A stretch of DNA of 41,302 nt from Candidatus Magasanikiibacteriota bacterium. GTDB lineage: Bacteria > Patescibacteriota > Patescibacteriia > Magasanikbacterales > UBA922. Positions 40,255-41,302 of this stretch are shown piece after piece. The notes under the pieces were generated by a model. That model saw only the letters and a list, made by a program, of their open reading frames with translations. It searched no databases and was not told the origin of the DNA. The stretch spans positions 1 to 41,302 of the forward strand of contig JABIFP010000008.1 in NCBI GenBank assembly GCA_018650645.1. Direction: 5' to 3'. The translations under genes were made by a program, and so were the position numbers. Each line of letters begins with the position of its first letter. The first letter of the stretch is position 1.

Positions 40255-41301
40255 TTAAATAGGAAGCGGGAAGTGTCCGCACATTTCTGTAACTTCTGCG
40301 TGAATTTTTGCAAGTTCAGCATCGTTTTCTGTATTTGTGAGTGCTCTATCAATATACCCGGCAATCAGTTTCATTTCTGCTTCTTTCATACCGCGCGTGG
40401 TAATAGCTGGTGTTCCCATGCGGATTCCAGAAGGGTCGAAGGGAGAGCGAGGATCGAATGGTACGGTGTTTTTATTCACGGTAATACCAGCTTTTCCAAG
40501 TGCTTTCTCTGCGATTTTCCCTGGGATTTGTTTATTGTGCAGATTCAATAAGAGTAAATGCGTATCAGTTCCGCCGGTTACTAGTTCATATCCATTACTC
40601 ATGAGTCCGTCAGCTAGTGCACGTGCATTTGCTACCACTTGTGCGGCATACGTTTTAAATTCTGGCTGCATCGCTTCTTTTAATGCAACGGCAATTCCAG
40701 CTGTCTGGTGATTGTGTGGTCCTCCTTGAATTCCAGGAATAATCGCTCGGTCAATAAGTGTGGGGATATTTTCTTTTGTTTTCGGTGCTTTTTTTAACGG
40801 AGTCGATGGATTTCCATTTGCTAAAATCATTGCGCCGCGTGGGCCGCGCAGTGTTTTATGTGTGGTCGTTGTTACAACATCAGCAACGCCAACGGGATTT
40901 GGATGCACGCCACCAGCAACAAGACCTGCTACATGACTCATGTCGGCTAATAAAAATGCGCCAACTTCATCTGCAATTTCTTTATATTTGTCCCATTCAT
41001 ACTGCCGTGAGTATGCACTTCCACCAGTAACAATCATTTTTGGTTTGTGCTCAAGCGCCAATGCTCGCATCTGATCGATATCAATATATCCGTCTTCTTT
41101 ACATCCGTATTGCACCGCGTTATAAAAGGTAGAAGAGAAGTTGAGTTTAAGTCCATGTGTCATGTGCCCACCGTGAAAAAGTTTGAGTCCCAAAATAGTA
41201 TCGCCTGGGTTTAGTAGGGCAAAGTACACGGCTAAGTTTGCTGGGCAGCCAGAATGTGGTTGTACATTTGCATGCGTTGCACCAAAGAGTTTCTTTGCGC
41301 G
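40255..41301 (-). CDS. glyA: Serine hydroxymethyltransferase, N-terminus cut by the window
   Basis: This is the C-terminal part (about 349 residues) of a PLP enzyme that converts serine and THF to glycine and methylene-THF. The frame stays open past the first internal start to the window end and reads KKLFGATHANVQPHSG, so the true start is outside. The PLP lysine is in TTTHKTLRGPRGAM. Other marks are LLADMSHVAGLVAGG, FHGGHMTHG, GGPHNHQTAGIA and DPSGIRMGTPAITTRGM. The usual SGSQAN reads SGCPAN here. Methylene-THF made by GlyA is a source of the 10-formyl-THF used by Fmt. Confidence 0.97.
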   Translation of the reverse strand, partial: RAKKLFGATHANVQPHSGCPANLAVYFALLNPGDTILGLKLFHGGHMTHGLKLNFSSTFYNAVQYGCKEDGYIDIDQMRALALEHKPKMIVTGGSAYSRQYEWDKYKEIADEVGAFLLADMSHVAGLVAGGVHPNPVGVADVVTTTTHKTLRGPRGAMILANGNPSTPLKKAPKTKENIPTLIDRAIIPGIQGGPHNHQTAGIAVALKEAMQPEFKTYAAQVVANARALADGLMSNGYELVTGGTDTHLLLLNLHNKQIPGKIAEKALGKAGITVNKNTVPFDPRSPFDPSGIRMGTPAITTRGMKEAEMKLIAGYIDRALTNTENDAELAKIHAEVTEMCGHFPLPI

Positions 41302-41302
41302 G

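Overview
The window looks like a chromosome segment of a streamlined Patescibacteria/CPR bacterium, probably of the parcubacterial type. This is inferred from gene content, not a database match. The marks are an archaeal-type UMP kinase, DUF4012 and MASE3 membrane proteins, a membrane-anchored Clp-like ATPase, a type IV pilus set, a short dcw cluster (mraZ-rsmH-ftsL), a sigma factor with a lysine-rich tail, very short intergenic gaps and an AT-rich base composition. TGA is used as a stop, so the standard bacterial code fits. Both window edges cut genes: a nucleotide-sugar dehydrogenase on the left and glyA on the right.

Layout. 1-4.8 kb: sugar dehydrogenase, epimerase, dnaG, rpoD. 4.8-7.6 kb: pilM, response regulator, prepilin, prepilin peptidase. 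7.6-14.3 kb: ligA, a small membrane-anchored protein, a probable structured RNA on the minus strand, gatC-gatA, a tandem LOG-family protein, lgt, and tRNA-Ser(GGA) overlapping the lgt 3' end. 14.3-16.1 kb: palindromic intergenic DNA, a MASE3 sensor-like protein, a cold-shock protein. 16.1-17.7 kb: a block of self-contained, often GC-rich transcription units. 17.7-22.6 kb: dcw genes under MraZ boxes, then a membrane protein plus a Clp-like AAA+ protein. 22.6-23.3 kb: another GC-rich unit encoding a Cys-rich lipoprotein. 23.3-25.3 kb: WecA/TagO-like transferase, DUF192, rplU. 25.3-34.0 kb, minus strand: one long operon (PG-hydrolase fusion, MEMO-like, priA-like, def, fmt, Wzy-like, membrane protein). 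34.1-38.6 kb: small acidic protein, rsmI, membrane GT2, DUF4012, UMP kinase. 38.7-41.3 kb: PLD/cardiolipin-synthase-like, tsaE, glyA.

Two expression styles coexist. Most native genes are AT-rich, lack a clear Shine-Dalgarno, and follow an extended -10 (TGnTAnAnT), sometimes only 8-10 nt before the ATG. Three GC-rich ORFan genes (16570-17109, 17311-17634, 22687-23226) each have a TTGACR-17-TAnnnY promoter, an upstream GA-rich/SD leader and a terminator. Two short RNA units (16143-16256 and 16265-16398) share that promoter layout. These units look like imported or mobile expression cassettes and are the most unusual part of the window.

Several housekeeping-type proteins are degenerate in informative ways. 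The PriA-like protein has lost its helicase motifs but keeps its zinc cysteines. The Clp-like ATPase has a dead first AAA+ domain and no recognisable pore-loop tyrosines. The second half of the LOG protein has lost its catalytic glutamate.
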